DNA from: Pseudomonas sp. TH43
GTDB lineage: Bacteria > Pseudomonadota > Gammaproteobacteria > Pseudomonadales > Pseudomonadaceae
NCBI RefSeq assembly: GCF_016650635.1
Contig: NZ_JAEKFI010000005.1
Coordinates: 310,001 to 374,000 of the forward strand
Direction: 5' to 3'
Length of the DNA: 64,000 nt
Shown here: positions 26,107 through 34,534 of the stretch, piece after piece
How the letters are laid out: the number at the start of each line of letters is the position of its first letter
Position numbering within the stretch: the first letter of the stretch is position 1
Notes under the pieces: generated by a model
What the model was told of the DNA's origin: nothing
Seen by the model: the letters and a program-made list of their open reading frames with translations, nothing else
Databases searched by the model: none
Made by a program: the position numbers and the translations under genes

Positions 26107-28860
26107 GTGCTCAAGAAACTGGGAATCAAAGGTCGCGTGTTATTGCTGACCTTGTTGCCAACCAGCCTGATGGCGCTGGTACTGGGTGGCTATTTCACCT
26201 GGATGCAGCAGTCCGACTTGCAGACCCAATTGATGCAGCGAGGCGAAATGATCGCCGAGCAACTGGCGCCGCTGGTGGCGCCCGCCATGGGTCATGGCAA
26301 CAGTGACCTGCTCGAACGCATCGCCACTCAATCTCTCGAACAACCGGACGTGCGTGCGGTCACGTTCCTTGCGCCGGATCGCTCGCCGCTGGCCCACGCC
26401 GGGCCGACCATGCTCAATCAGGCTCCGAGCGGCGACAGCGCCCAACTGCAACGGCGCAGTGGTAATGACGCGACGCGCTACTTGATGCCGGTGTTCGGCA
26501 AGCACCGCAACCTTGCCGGCGAACTGATTCCGCAAGAGTCCGAGCGCCTGCTCGGCTGGGTCGAACTGGAGCTGTCACACAACGGCATGTTGCTGCGCGG
26601 CTATCGCAGCCTGTTTGCCAGCCTGTTGCTGATTGCCGCCGGACTGGCCGGCGCGGCACTGCTCGCGTTGCGCATGGGCCGGACGATCAACCGTCCGCTG
26701 AGCCAGATCAAACAAGCCGTCGCGCAACTCAAGGACGGCCACCTCGAAACGCGTTTGCCGCCGCTCGGCAGTCAGGAGCTGGATGAACTGGCGTCGGGCA
26801 TCAACCGCATGGCCGGCACCCTGCAAAACGCCCGCGAAGAACTCCAGCACAGCGTCGATCAGGCCACCGAGGATGTGCGCCAGAACCTCGAAACCATTGA
26901 AATCCAGAACATCGAGCTCGATCTGGCGCGCAAAGAAGCGCTGGAGGCCAGCCGGATCAAATCCGAATTCCTCGCCAACATGAGCCACGAGATCCGCACG
27001 CCGCTAAACGGTATTCTCGGCTTCACGCACTTATTGCAGAAAAGCGAGCTGACCCCGCGCCAGCTCGACTACCTGGGCACTATCGAAAAATCCGCCGACA
27101 GCCTGCTAGGCATCATCAACGAGATTCTCGACTTCTCGAAGATCGAGGCCGGCAAACTGGTGCTCGACCACATTCCGTTCAACCTGCGCGATTTACTTCA
27201 AGACACCCTGACCATTCTCGCCCCTGCCGCGCACGCCAAGCAGCTTGAACTGGTCAGCCTGGTGTACCGCGACACGCCGCTGTCGCTGGTGGGTGACCCG
27301 CTGCGCCTGAAGCAGATCCTCACCAATCTGGTCAGCAACGCGATCAAGTTCACCCGCGAAGGCACCATCGTCGCCCGCGCCATGCTCGAAGAAGAAAACG
27401 ACGACAGCGTGCAGTTGCGCATCAGCATTCAGGACACCGGCATCGGGCTGTCGAGTCAGGATGTGCGCGCGCTGTTCCAGGCTTTCAGCCAGGCCGACAA
27501 CTCGCTGTCGCGCCAGCCCGGTGGTACCGGGTTGGGACTGGTGATTTCCAAGCGGCTGATCGAACAGATGGGCGGTGAAATCGGTGTCGACAGTACGCCG
27601 GGCGAAGGCTCGGAATTCTGGATCAGCCTGAGCCTGCCGAAAGCCCGCGACGACGCCGAGGACCTGCCGGCTGCGCCATTGCTCGGTCGCCGCGTGGCAG
27701 TGCTGGAAAACCATGAACTGGCGCGCCAGGCTCTGCAGCATCAACTGGAAGACTGTGGCCTCGACGTCACGCCGTTCAACACTCTGGAAAGCCTGAGTAA
27801 CGGTGTCACTGGCGCTCATCAGACCGATCAGGCGATTGATCTGGCGGTCATCGGCATCACCAGCAACGACATGCTCCCGGAGCGTTTGAACCAGCACATC
27901 TGGGACCTCGAACACCTCGGCTGCAAAGTGCTGGTGCTGTGTCCGACCACCGAGCAGACGCTGTTTCATCTGTCGGTGCCCAACCCGCACAGTCAGCTGC
28001 AGGCCAAACCGGCCTGCACGCGCAAATTGCGTCGCGCGCTGGCCGATCTGGTCAACCCGCGTCAGCCGCGCACTGAACCGGGTGAGCCGCTGTCGAGTCG
28101 CGCGCCGCGTGTGTTGTGCGTCGATGACAACCCGGCCAACCTGTTGCTGGTGCAGACCCTGCTCGAAGACATGGGCGCCAAGGTACTTGCCGTCGAGAGC
28201 GGTTATGCAGCGGTCAAAGCGGTGCAGAGCGAATCCTTCGATCTGGTGCTGATGGATGTGCAGATGCCGGGCATGGACGGCCGCCAGAGCACCGAAACCA
28301 TCCGCCAATGGGAAGGCGAACGGCATTGCACACCACTGCCGATCGTCGCCCTCACCGCCCACGCCATGGCCAACGAAAAACGTGCGCTACTGCAAAGCGG
28401 CATGGACGATTACCTGACCAAGCCGATCAGCGAACGGCAATTGGCGCAGGTCGTGCTCAAGTGGACCGGCCTGGCCCTGCGCAATCAAGGGCCGGAGCGA
28501 ACCAGCGAAAGTGCGGCCGGCAATAACGAACTGCCGGTACTTGATCATGAGGAAGGCTTGCGCCTGGCCGCGGGCAAGGCTGATCTGGCGGCGGACATGC
28601 TGGCAATGCTGCTGGCGTCGCTGGAAGCCGACCGCGAAGCCATTCGCAGCGCGCGCGACAATCACGATCAGAATGCACTGCTTGAGCGGGTGCATCGTCT
28701 GCACGGCGCCACGCGTTACTGCGGCGTACCGCAATTGCGCGCGATCTGCCAACGCAGTGAGACCCTGCTCAAGCAGGACGACCCCAAAGCGGCGGCAGCA
28801 CTGGACGAGCTCGAACGCTCGATCAATCGTCTCGCCACACAGGCACGGATCAGCGCCTGA
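26107..28860 (+). CDS. gacS: Hybrid sensor kinase GacS
   Basis: A 917-residue tripartite kinase controlling GacA and, through small Rsm RNAs, secondary metabolism, exoenzymes and motility. TM1 is about residues 10-30, the periplasmic loop follows, TM2 is about 168-188, then HAMP. His294 is in FLANMSHEIRTPLNG. HATPase boxes follow (NAIKFTREG, DTGIGLSSQ, GGTGLGLVIS). The receiver has Asp717 (VLMDVQMPGMDG), and the C-terminal HPt has His863 in ERVHRLHGATRYCG. I start at the GTG at 26107 because AGGAG lies six bases upstream and this gives the canonical GacS length; an upstream in-frame ATG at 26056 adds 17 residues lacking a ribosome site. ldhA follows, as in P. aeruginosa. Confidence 0.97.
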   Translation: MLKKLGIKGRVLLLTLLPTSLMALVLGGYFTWMQQSDLQTQLMQRGEMIAEQLAPLVAPAMGHGNSDLLERIATQSLEQPDVRAVTFLAPDRSPLAHAGPTMLNQAPSGDSAQLQRRSGNDATRYLMPVFGKHRNLAGELIPQESERLLGWVELELSHNGMLLRGYRSLFASLLLIAAGLAGAALLALRMGRTINRPLSQIKQAVAQLKDGHLETRLPPLGSQELDELASGINRMAGTLQNAREELQHSVDQATEDVRQNLETIEIQNIELDLARKEALEASRIKSEFLANMSHEIRTPLNGILGFTHLLQKSELTPRQLDYLGTIEKSADSLLGIINEILDFSKIEAGKLVLDHIPFNLRDLLQDTLTILAPAAHAKQLELVSLVYRDTPLSLVGDPLRLKQILTNLVSNAIKFTREGTIVARAMLEEENDDSVQLRISIQDTGIGLSSQDVRALFQAFSQADNSLSRQPGGTGLGLVISKRLIEQMGGEIGVDSTPGEGSEFWISLSLPKARDDAEDLPAAPLLGRRVAVLENHELARQALQHQLEDCGLDVTPFNTLESLSNGVTGAHQTDQAIDLAVIGITSNDMLPERLNQHIWDLEHLGCKVLVLCPTTEQTLFHLSVPNPHSQLQAKPACTRKLRRALADLVNPRQPRTEPGEPLSSRAPRVLCVDDNPANLLLVQTLLEDMGAKVLAVESGYAAVKAVQSESFDLVLMDVQMPGMDGRQSTETIRQWEGERHCTPLPIVALTAHAMANEKRALLQSGMDDYLTKPISERQLAQVVLKWTGLALRNQGPERTSESAAGNNELPVLDHEEGLRLAAGKADLAADMLAMLLASLEADREAIRSARDNHDQNALLERVHRLHGATRYCGVPQLRAICQRSETLLKQDDPKAAAALDELERSINRLATQARISA

Positions 28861-28943
28861 TCCACGGCAATACTGCTTCCGCTCAAGGGCGCTAAAGTTG
28901 TCGCGGGTGATTTCAGCCCGCGTCGATGTTCCAGGAGGGTTTC

Positions 28944-29933
28944 ATGCGCACGATCGTTTTCAGCAGCCAGACCTACGACCGCGACAGCTTCCTCGCTGCC
29001 GACGGCCCGGCCGATATCGAACTGCACTTTCAAGCGGCCCGCCTCAGCCTCGACACCGCCGCATTGGCCGACGGGCACGAGGTCGTCTGCGCATTCATCA
29101 ATGACGATCTCAGCGCGGCGGTACTGGAACGCCTGGCCGCTGGCGGCACACGTTTGATTGCCCTGCGCTCGGCGGGCTACAACCACGTTGACCTGATTGC
29201 CGCCAAACGCCTGGGAATGGCCGTCGTCCGCGTTCCGGCCTATTCGCCGCACGCAGTGGCCGAACACGCGGTGGCGTTGATCCTTGCCTTGAACCGTCGC
29301 CTGCACCGCGCCTATAACCGCACCCGCGAAGGCGATTTCAGCCTGCATGGCCTGACCGGTTTCGATCTGGTCGGCAAAACCGTCGGCATTGTCGGCACCG
29401 GGCAGATCGGCGCGACGTTTGCGAAGATCATGCACGGCTTCGGTTGTGAGTTACTGGCTTACGATCCGTATCCAAACCCGGATGTTCTGGCCTTGGGCGC
29501 GCGTTACCTGAGCCTGCCGGAGCTGCTCGCGCAATCACGGATCATCAGTCTGCACTGCCCGCTCAACGAGCAGAGCAAACACCTGATCAACCGCGACTCA
29601 CTGGCACATATGCAAGCGGGCGCCATGCTGATCAACACCGGACGGGGTGGCCTGGTGGACACGCCGGCACTGATCGACGCGTTGAAAGAAGGTCAACTCG
29701 GCTATCTGGGTCTGGATGTGTATGAGGAAGAAGCCCAACTGTTTTTCGAGGACCGCTCCGACCTGCCTTTGCAGGACGATGTGCTGGCGCGCTTGCTGAC
29801 CTTCCCGAACGTGATCATCACCGCGCATCAAGCCTTTCTGACGCATGAAGCGCTCGGCGCAATTGCCGCCACCACCTTGCACAACATTGCGACCTGGGCG
29901 GCCGGTACGCCGCAAAACCAGGTCGAGGGGTAA
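28944..29933 (+). CDS. ldhA: D-lactate dehydrogenase (fermentative), 2-hydroxyacid dehydrogenase
   Basis: A 329-residue NAD-dependent enzyme reducing pyruvate to D-lactate in the cytosol. The NAD-binding motif GIVGTGQIGATFAKIM (about residues 150-165), Arg in ALRSAGYNHVDL, Glu in the VYEEEAQLFFED region, and catalytic His in ITAHQAFLTHEA all fit the LdhA family. AGGAGG lies eight bases before the ATG at 28944; an upstream in-frame ATG at 28926 is disfavoured. It sits 83 bases after gacS, the conserved Pseudomonas order. Confidence 0.93.
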   Translation: MRTIVFSSQTYDRDSFLAADGPADIELHFQAARLSLDTAALADGHEVVCAFINDDLSAAVLERLAAGGTRLIALRSAGYNHVDLIAAKRLGMAVVRVPAYSPHAVAEHAVALILALNRRLHRAYNRTREGDFSLHGLTGFDLVGKTVGIVGTGQIGATFAKIMHGFGCELLAYDPYPNPDVLALGARYLSLPELLAQSRIISLHCPLNEQSKHLINRDSLAHMQAGAMLINTGRGGLVDTPALIDALKEGQLGYLGLDVYEEEAQLFFEDRSDLPLQDDVLARLLTFPNVIITAHQAFLTHEALGAIAATTLHNIATWAAGTPQNQVEG

Positions 29934-29945
29934 GGCGTCAGCGGC

Positions 29946-30392
29946 TTACAGCGAGGCCGCCAGAATCAACAGCGCCAGCCAGCCAAAACCGAAAAGACGC
30001 TGTTTCATCGAGTGCCCGCGGCGCAGCAGGAACCAGACGAACACCATCGGCAGCAGGAACACCATGATTTTCAGCCAGCCTTCCACGGGACGGCTGCCGT
30101 CTTCATTAATGTGCAGTTCAACCCCTTGCCCGACTTGCTGCTGACGTCGAGGTTGCGCCGTGGCGGACATGGCGCTCGGCAACGGTGGCGACGCTGGCGG
30201 CACAACCGCTTCCGGTACTGCCTTGTTGCGCGGCAGGCTGCCGAACGAAATCGTCGATGCCCGTGCAGGCGCCGCTACAGTCTGCGCGTGAGCGTGAGCT
30301 GCCTGCTGCGCCATCGGAGCGCCGCAGTGAATGCACGCGGCGGCTTGCGAACTGATGCTGCGCTTGCATTCATAACATTCGATCAGCGCCAT
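29946..30392 (-). CDS. Zinc-ribbon domain membrane protein
   Basis: A 148-residue protein. The N-terminal zinc ribbon has two CxxC knuckles (ECYECKRS, CIHCGAP), then a Gln/Ala/Pro-rich linker of about 70 residues, then two C-terminal hydrophobic helices (WLKIMVFLLPMVFVWFLLRR and LFGFGWLALLILAASL). AAGGA precedes the ATG at 30392; longer in-frame starts run into the divergent promoter and are rejected. Function is unknown. It is convergent with ldhA and divergent from the CxxC protein at 30526. Confidence 0.75.
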   Translation of the reverse strand: MALIECYECKRSISSQAAACIHCGAPMAQQAAHAHAQTVAAPARASTISFGSLPRNKAVPEAVVPPASPPLPSAMSATAQPRRQQQVGQGVELHINEDGSRPVEGWLKIMVFLLPMVFVWFLLRRGHSMKQRLFGFGWLALLILAASL

Positions 30393-30525
30393 GTTCCGTT
30401 CCTTCAGAGTCGAGGGCGGCAGTTTGCCATGGGGCCGAGTCGATTTGAACCAGATCGAAGGTCGCACGCGCACATCATTCTGCAACCGGGCCCGTGCTAG
30501 CATGTCGCGCATATTTGGAGGACCC

Positions 30526-30960
30526 ATGGTCGAACACGATTTCCGCTACAACCTGATGAACCCGCAACACACCCTCACCGAATGCCGCGCCCTGGTTCCG
30601 GGCCGCTATCAAGTGACCGGCAACGGTGGCTCGATTCGCATCGGTGACGCGCTGTTGGTCACGCTCAAAGGCAGCAAGGATTTGTCCATGCGCCTGACCG
30701 TCGAAACCGTCCGCCACCTGATCAATCCGCCAGGTCAATGGACCGCAATGACCACTGGCCCGGTATTCGGCGAATTGGCGATCCACACCTGGCAGGTCAA
30801 CTGCGACAGCTGCGCCAAAGAGCTGAGCTTTGAATTTGCCGTCGACGCCAAGCTGGGTAAAACCGCTGAAAAACCGGCAGCTACCGCGCGCATCGCCGAG
30901 CTGGGCTGGAAAGCCGTTGGCGACAAGCACCTGTGCCCGAAATGCCAGGAGCCTGCGTGA
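30526..30960 (+). CDS. Hypothetical protein with two CxxC motifs
   Basis: A 144-residue soluble protein of unknown function. CDSC and CPKC in the C-terminal half (about residues 90 and 139) probably bind one zinc ion. The N-terminal part is beta-rich (CRALVPGRYQVTGNGGSIRIGDALLVTLKG). GGAGG lies five bases before the ATG, deciding the start. Its TGA overlaps the ATG of the META lipoprotein gene by one base, so the two are coupled. Confidence 0.7.
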   Translation: MVEHDFRYNLMNPQHTLTECRALVPGRYQVTGNGGSIRIGDALLVTLKGSKDLSMRLTVETVRHLINPPGQWTAMTTGPVFGELAIHTWQVNCDSCAKELSFEFAVDAKLGKTAEKPAATARIAELGWKAVGDKHLCPKCQEPA

Positions 30961-31364
30961 TGAAACGCCTTGCCCTGACCGCTCTGGTCGGTGCCGGCCT
31001 TGTAGGCTGCGCCGCGGAGCCTGTGCAACTGCAACAGAACCGCAGCTACATTCTGGAGTGGATCGGCGAGCGGCCATTGATGGATTACAGCCACCTGACC
31101 GTCACCCTCGGCGATGACGGCCGCGCTTACGGCAACGGCGGCTGCAACCATTGGTTTGCGCCGTACACGCTGGACGGCGACAAGATCAGCTTCGGCAAGA
31201 TAGGCAAGACCCGCAAACTCTGCGCACCGGCGTTGATGGAGCAGGAGCAACGCTTCCTGCAGGCGCTGGAACATGTCGAGCGCTGGGACATTTCGCCGAT
31301 CGACCAGATGCGCTTCTGGCCGGCGGAAGGCAAGCCGTTGCGGTGGTGGCTGGAAGAGGGTTGA
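30960..31364 (+). CDS. META-domain lipoprotein
   Basis: A 134-residue protein whose N-terminus (MKRLALTALVGAGLVGCAAEP) has a lipobox LVGC at Cys17, so it should be processed by signal peptidase II and anchored in the envelope. The mature part (LTVTLGDDGRAYGNGGCNHWFAPYTLDGDKISFGKIGKTRKLC, then MEQEQRFLQAL) is a META/HslJ-type beta fold with the usual GNGGCN signature and paired cysteines. The exact role is unknown. It starts on the last base of the preceding gene's stop codon. Confidence 0.85.
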   Translation: MKRLALTALVGAGLVGCAAEPVQLQQNRSYILEWIGERPLMDYSHLTVTLGDDGRAYGNGGCNHWFAPYTLDGDKISFGKIGKTRKLCAPALMEQEQRFLQALEHVERWDISPIDQMRFWPAEGKPLRWWLEEG

Positions 31365-31374
31365 TCTTTTAGAT

Positions 31375-31622
31375 CGCCAAGCCCCTCACTAACCCTCTCC
31401 CATAGGGAGAGGGGACTGATTGGGGGATACTCCAGAGATACGCCGAAATGATCCTGTGCTGGTGAATCCAAAATCGACTTGATGTTACTTCGTCGTCTTT
31501 GAGTCGACTTGATGTCGCTTCGCCGATTCCAAATCGACTGGTACTTTCAGGTCGATGTAAATCGCCAGACACCCCGGTCGGCCCCCTCTCTCTTTGGGAG
31601 AGGGCTGGGGTGAGGGTTGCTC
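31375..31622. repeat. Composite intergenic repeat between META lipoprotein and TlpA-like genes
   Basis: A unit at about 31380-31420 (CCCTCTCCCATAGGGAGAGG) is mirrored by one at about 31574-31617 (CTTTGGGAGAGGGCTGGGG). Between them lie imperfect tandem copies around TCGACTTGATGTTACTTCG at about 31468-31550. The same outer pair with a shorter core occurs at 41397-41563. No gene is visible in this 270-base gap. Confidence 0.7.
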
Positions 31623-31634
31623 TTCAGCGACAAC

Positions 31635-32102
31635 TCACTTGGTCGCCTGCAACGCTTCGAGTTTGGCCATCACTCCCGCCGCCGTCTGCTCACCCATCAA
31701 CTGTTCACGCACTTTGCCCTTGTTGTCGATGATGTACGTCACCGGCAAGGCTTCACTGCGCGGCAGCTCGAACAGTTCCGCAGGATCCTGCGCCAACACG
31801 GTGAACTTGATGCCGAGCTTCTCGCTGGCGTCCTTCAACTCGACACCCTGCACATTGTCGAAGTTGACCCCGAATACCCCGACATTCTTGCTCTTGAGTT
31901 CGTCAGCCAAATGGTTAAGCTCGGGAATTTCCGTGCGGCACGGACCACACCATTCGGCCCAGTAATTGAGTACGACCCATTGTTTGTCCAAACGCTCGGA
32001 GGCGACTTTCTGACCGTTCTGGTCGATACCGTAATCATTGCCGCAGCCCCCCAGCATCAACGCCCCGATTATCGTCAATGCCGCTGCCAATCGCCGTGTC
32101 AT
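31635..32102 (-). CDS. TlpA/ResA-type thioredoxin-like lipoprotein
   Basis: A 155-residue envelope protein. The signal peptide ends in lipobox LGGC (Cys20), and a thioredoxin fold carries redox motif WAEWCGPCRTE and cis-Pro segment EALPVTYIIDNKGKV. It probably reduces or isomerises disulfides on the periplasmic side, as TlpA-type reductases do for cytochrome c or other substrates. It is divergently transcribed from arsC across 113 bases. No ccm or cytochrome genes are adjacent. Confidence 0.88.
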   Translation of the reverse strand: MTRRLAAALTIIGALMLGGCGNDYGIDQNGQKVASERLDKQWVVLNYWAEWCGPCRTEIPELNHLADELKSKNVGVFGVNFDNVQGVELKDASEKLGIKFTVLAQDPAELFELPRSEALPVTYIIDNKGKVREQLMGEQTAAGVMAKLEALQATK

Positions 32103-32215
32103 GTCGTGTTCCTTGTGAAAATTTGAAGGCGCCTGCGACCCATCGCCTCTGACGGTTCTGGATTGCGCGCTGCACAGTTAGAATAGCCGCCACTTTACGC
32201 CAGAAGCGACCCGCC

Positions 32216-32569
32216 ATGACCGATCTGACGCTTTATCACAATCCGCGCTGCTCGAAATCCCGCGGCGCGCTGGAACTTCTTGAAGCTCGCGGCTTGACGC
32301 CAAACGTCGTGCGCTACCTCGAAACCCCGCTGAACGCGGCGCAAATCAAGGCCCTGCTCGGCAAGCTGGGGATCAGCGCACGGCAACTGCTGCGCACTGG
32401 GGAAGATGAATACAAAATGCTTCAGCTCGCTGACGAAAGCCTCAGCGAAGCGGAATTGATCGCTGCCATCGCCGAACATCCAAAGCTGATGGAGCGGCCG
32501 ATTCTTGAAGTCGGCGACAAAGCCATCATCGGCCGTCCACCGGAAAACATTCTGGAGTTGTTGCCGTGA
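32216..32569 (+). CDS. arsC: Arsenate reductase family protein (glutaredoxin-type ArsC/YffB-like)
   Basis: A 117-residue thioredoxin-fold protein with the single catalytic Cys12 in LYHNPRCSKSRGALELL, and the conserved C-terminal AIIGRPPENILELL. It reduces arsenate with glutathione/glutaredoxin if it is a true ArsC. It is not in an arsRBC operon, and solitary members of this family often have no proven arsenate role. Its stop overlaps the GTG start of wrbA. Confidence 0.85.
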   Translation: MTDLTLYHNPRCSKSRGALELLEARGLTPNVVRYLETPLNAAQIKALLGKLGISARQLLRTGEDEYKMLQLADESLSEAELIAAIAEHPKLMERPILEVGDKAIIGRPPENILELLP

Positions 32570-33162
32570 GCGCGCCGTACATTCTGGTGCTGTATTACAG
32601 CCGCAACGGCTCGACCAACGAGATGGCCCGACAGATTGCCCGTGGTGTCGAACAGGCCGGCCTCGAGGCCCGCCTGCGCACCGTGCCGGCGATCTCCACC
32701 GAGTGCGAAGCAGTCGCGCCGCAGATCCCGGATGAAGGCGCGCTCTACGCGACCCTCGATGACCTGAAGAATTGCGCCGGTCTGGCCCTCGGCAGTCCGA
32801 CGCGCTTCGGCAACATGGCCGCGCCACTGAAGTACTTTCTCGATGGCACCAGCAACCTGTGGCTGACCGGCGCACTGGTCGGCAAGCCGGCCGGCGTGTT
32901 CACTTCTACCGCCAGCCTGCATGGCGGCCAGGAAACCACCCTGCTGTCGATGATGCTGCCGCTGCTGCACCACGGCATGCTGATCACCGGCCTGCCTTAC
33001 AGCGAATCGGCATTGCTCGAAACCCAGGGAGGTGGCACGCCTTATGGCGCCAGCCACCACGCGGGGGCAGACGGCAAAAGTGGCCTCGATCAGCACGAAG
33101 TGGCGTTGTGTCGCGCGCTCGGTCTGCGTCTGGCCAAGACTGCGCAGAAACTGGAGGGCTGA
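32566..33162 (+). CDS. wrbA: NAD(P)H:quinone oxidoreductase WrbA
   Basis: A 198-residue flavodoxin-like FMN protein that reduces quinones by two electrons. The phosphate loop is YYSRNGSTNEMARQIA. GSPTRFGNMAAPLKYFLDGT and STASLHGGQETTLLSM are WrbA signatures, and GGGTPYGASHHAG is the FMN/quinone loop. It starts with GTG inside the arsC stop (GTGA), indicating coupling. The DUF2069 gene follows after two bases. Confidence 0.93.
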   Translation: MSAPYILVLYYSRNGSTNEMARQIARGVEQAGLEARLRTVPAISTECEAVAPQIPDEGALYATLDDLKNCAGLALGSPTRFGNMAAPLKYFLDGTSNLWLTGALVGKPAGVFTSTASLHGGQETTLLSMMLPLLHHGMLITGLPYSESALLETQGGGTPYGASHHAGADGKSGLDQHEVALCRALGLRLAKTAQKLEG

Positions 33163-33164
33163 CG

Positions 33165-33590
33165 GTGGCGAAGAAGCCGAAAATCCTGCCCTCGGTCGCA
33201 TGGCTGGAGCCGCGGGTGAAGGCCATGCGGGTGATCAGTCTGCTGAGCTTTTTCGCTCTGGCCGGATTACTCGCCGCTTATTACCTGGTGTTCGCTGACC
33301 TGCATGGCGCGCGGCCCTGGGTGATTCTACTGGTCGAGTTGATCCCGTGGATCGTCCTTGCGCCAGCGATGATCATGGGGAGCGCGCGGGCTCACTCGTG
33401 GATGTGCTTTGTGGTGAATCTGTATTTCATCAAAGGCGCACTGGCGGCGTATGACCCGAACAGGCAGCTGTTTGGTGTGCTGGAGATGGCAGCGAGCCTG
33501 GCGGTGTTCTGCTCGGCGCTGCTGTATGTGCGCTGGCGGTATCAGTTGAATCGCAAACTGGCGGGTGAAGGCGAGATCAGCGTCACCTGA
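33165..33590 (+). CDS. DUF2069 domain-containing membrane protein
   Basis: A 141-residue inner-membrane protein with four hydrophobic segments (LLSFFALAGLLAAYYLVF, WVILLVELIPWIVLAPAMI, MCFVVNLYFIKGALAAY, LEMAASLAVFCSALLYV). It starts with GTG two bases after wrbA, so arsC-wrbA-DUF2069 forms an operon. The family is widespread in gamma-proteobacteria and of unknown function. A REP doublet follows the stop. Confidence 0.8.
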   Translation: MAKKPKILPSVAWLEPRVKAMRVISLLSFFALAGLLAAYYLVFADLHGARPWVILLVELIPWIVLAPAMIMGSARAHSWMCFVVNLYFIKGALAAYDPNRQLFGVLEMAASLAVFCSALLYVRWRYQLNRKLAGEGEISVT

Positions 33591-33598
33591 CAAATCGT

Positions 33599-33671
33599 CT
33601 TCGCGAGCAGGCTCGCTCCCACAAGGGATAGGCGTTCACAGCCCCCTGTAGGAGTGAGCCTGCTCGCGATT
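33599..33671. repeat. REP doublet
   Basis: CTTCGCGAGCAGGCTCGCTCC (about 33599-33620) and its inverted partner AGGAGTGAGCCTGCTCGCGA (about 33650-33669) lie between two convergent genes and could form a bidirectional hairpin. Confidence 0.8.
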
Positions 33672-33685
33672 GGGCCGACTCGGTT

Positions 33686-34360
33686 TCAATGATTGACGGT
33701 ATACGCGAGCATCATCGATATCTGGCTCATCGCTCGCCCGCCACTCTGTTCGTGCCATTGATTGAACACGTCCTGCACCATCGCCAGATCGCGCTGACTG
33801 GTCGGCACCTTGTCGACGATCTTCTGCGCATTCAGCGCCGCGACCACGTCGTAGCTCGGCACGAACGTATCCTTGCCGACCATGCGCAAAAATCGTGGCG
33901 CCGACAGCCCGCCCAGTTGATGGCCGTGCTTTTTCAGGTACGTCCACAGACCGACGATATCCGTCACCGGCCAGTCAGCGATCAGCGCGCCGAAACTGCC
34001 CTTGTCTTTCTCGACATCGAGAATGAACTGCGCATTGCGCGGCACGCTTTTGAGCTTGCCCAGGTGGCGGATGATCCGCGCGTCCTGCATCAGGCGTTCA
34101 AGGTGTTCGGCACTCATCAGCACGACTTTTTCCGGGTCGAACTTGAAGAACACTTCTTCGAAGGCCGGCCACTTGGCGTCGACCAGACTGTGCTTGAGCC
34201 CGGCACGGAACACCCGCAGGGCCATGGTCGAAAGGTAGCGGTCGTCGCTGATTTTGCGCAGTTGCGCCGGGGTATTGGGAACGGGCAGATGGGCTTCCAG
34301 TTCAGCTGCCGAACCGAAGCGGTTCAGACAGTATTCGTGCAGCCACTTGTAATCGCGCAT
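33686..34360 (-). CDS. DNA-3-methyladenine glycosylase I-like protein
   Basis: A 224-residue helical protein of the Tag/HhH-GPD superfamily. ARIIRHLGKLKSVPRNAQFIL resembles the Tag helix that lines the base pocket, and LGGLSAPRFLRMVGKDTFVPSYDVVAALN is the helix-hairpin-helix region. The classical zinc-binding Cys/His residues of E. coli Tag (N-terminal CxW and C-terminal HxxxC) are absent, so it is a divergent member that may recognise other damaged bases or may have lost catalysis. It is monocistronic, with repeats on both sides. Confidence 0.75.
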   Translation of the reverse strand: MRDYKWLHEYCLNRFGSAAELEAHLPVPNTPAQLRKISDDRYLSTMALRVFRAGLKHSLVDAKWPAFEEVFFKFDPEKVVLMSAEHLERLMQDARIIRHLGKLKSVPRNAQFILDVEKDKGSFGALIADWPVTDIVGLWTYLKKHGHQLGGLSAPRFLRMVGKDTFVPSYDVVAALNAQKIVDKVPTSQRDLAMVQDVFNQWHEQSGGRAMSQISMMLAYTVNH

Positions 34361-34401
34361 GCCCTCTCCTGGTTAATTGAATAAAAAAACTGATGTCGGG
34401 C

Positions 34402-34516
34402 CCTGTGGCGAGGGGAATCATCCCCGTTGGAGCGCGAAGCGCTCCCAGAATAGACTGGGGCTGCTGCGCAGCCCAACGGGGCGGTGCGACGTTTCGCTAA
34501 ATTCCCTCACCACAGG
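34402..34516. repeat. Inverted intergenic repeat (GTGGCGAGGGGA type)
   Basis: CCTGTGGCGAGGGGA at 34402 and its partner ending CCTCACCACAGG at 34516 flank GGGCTGCTGCGCAGCCC-type inner palindromes. It belongs to the same family as the units at 35427, 38439, 41581 and 62311. Confidence 0.75.
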
Positions 34517-34534
34517 CCACTCCCACAGTTTTGA

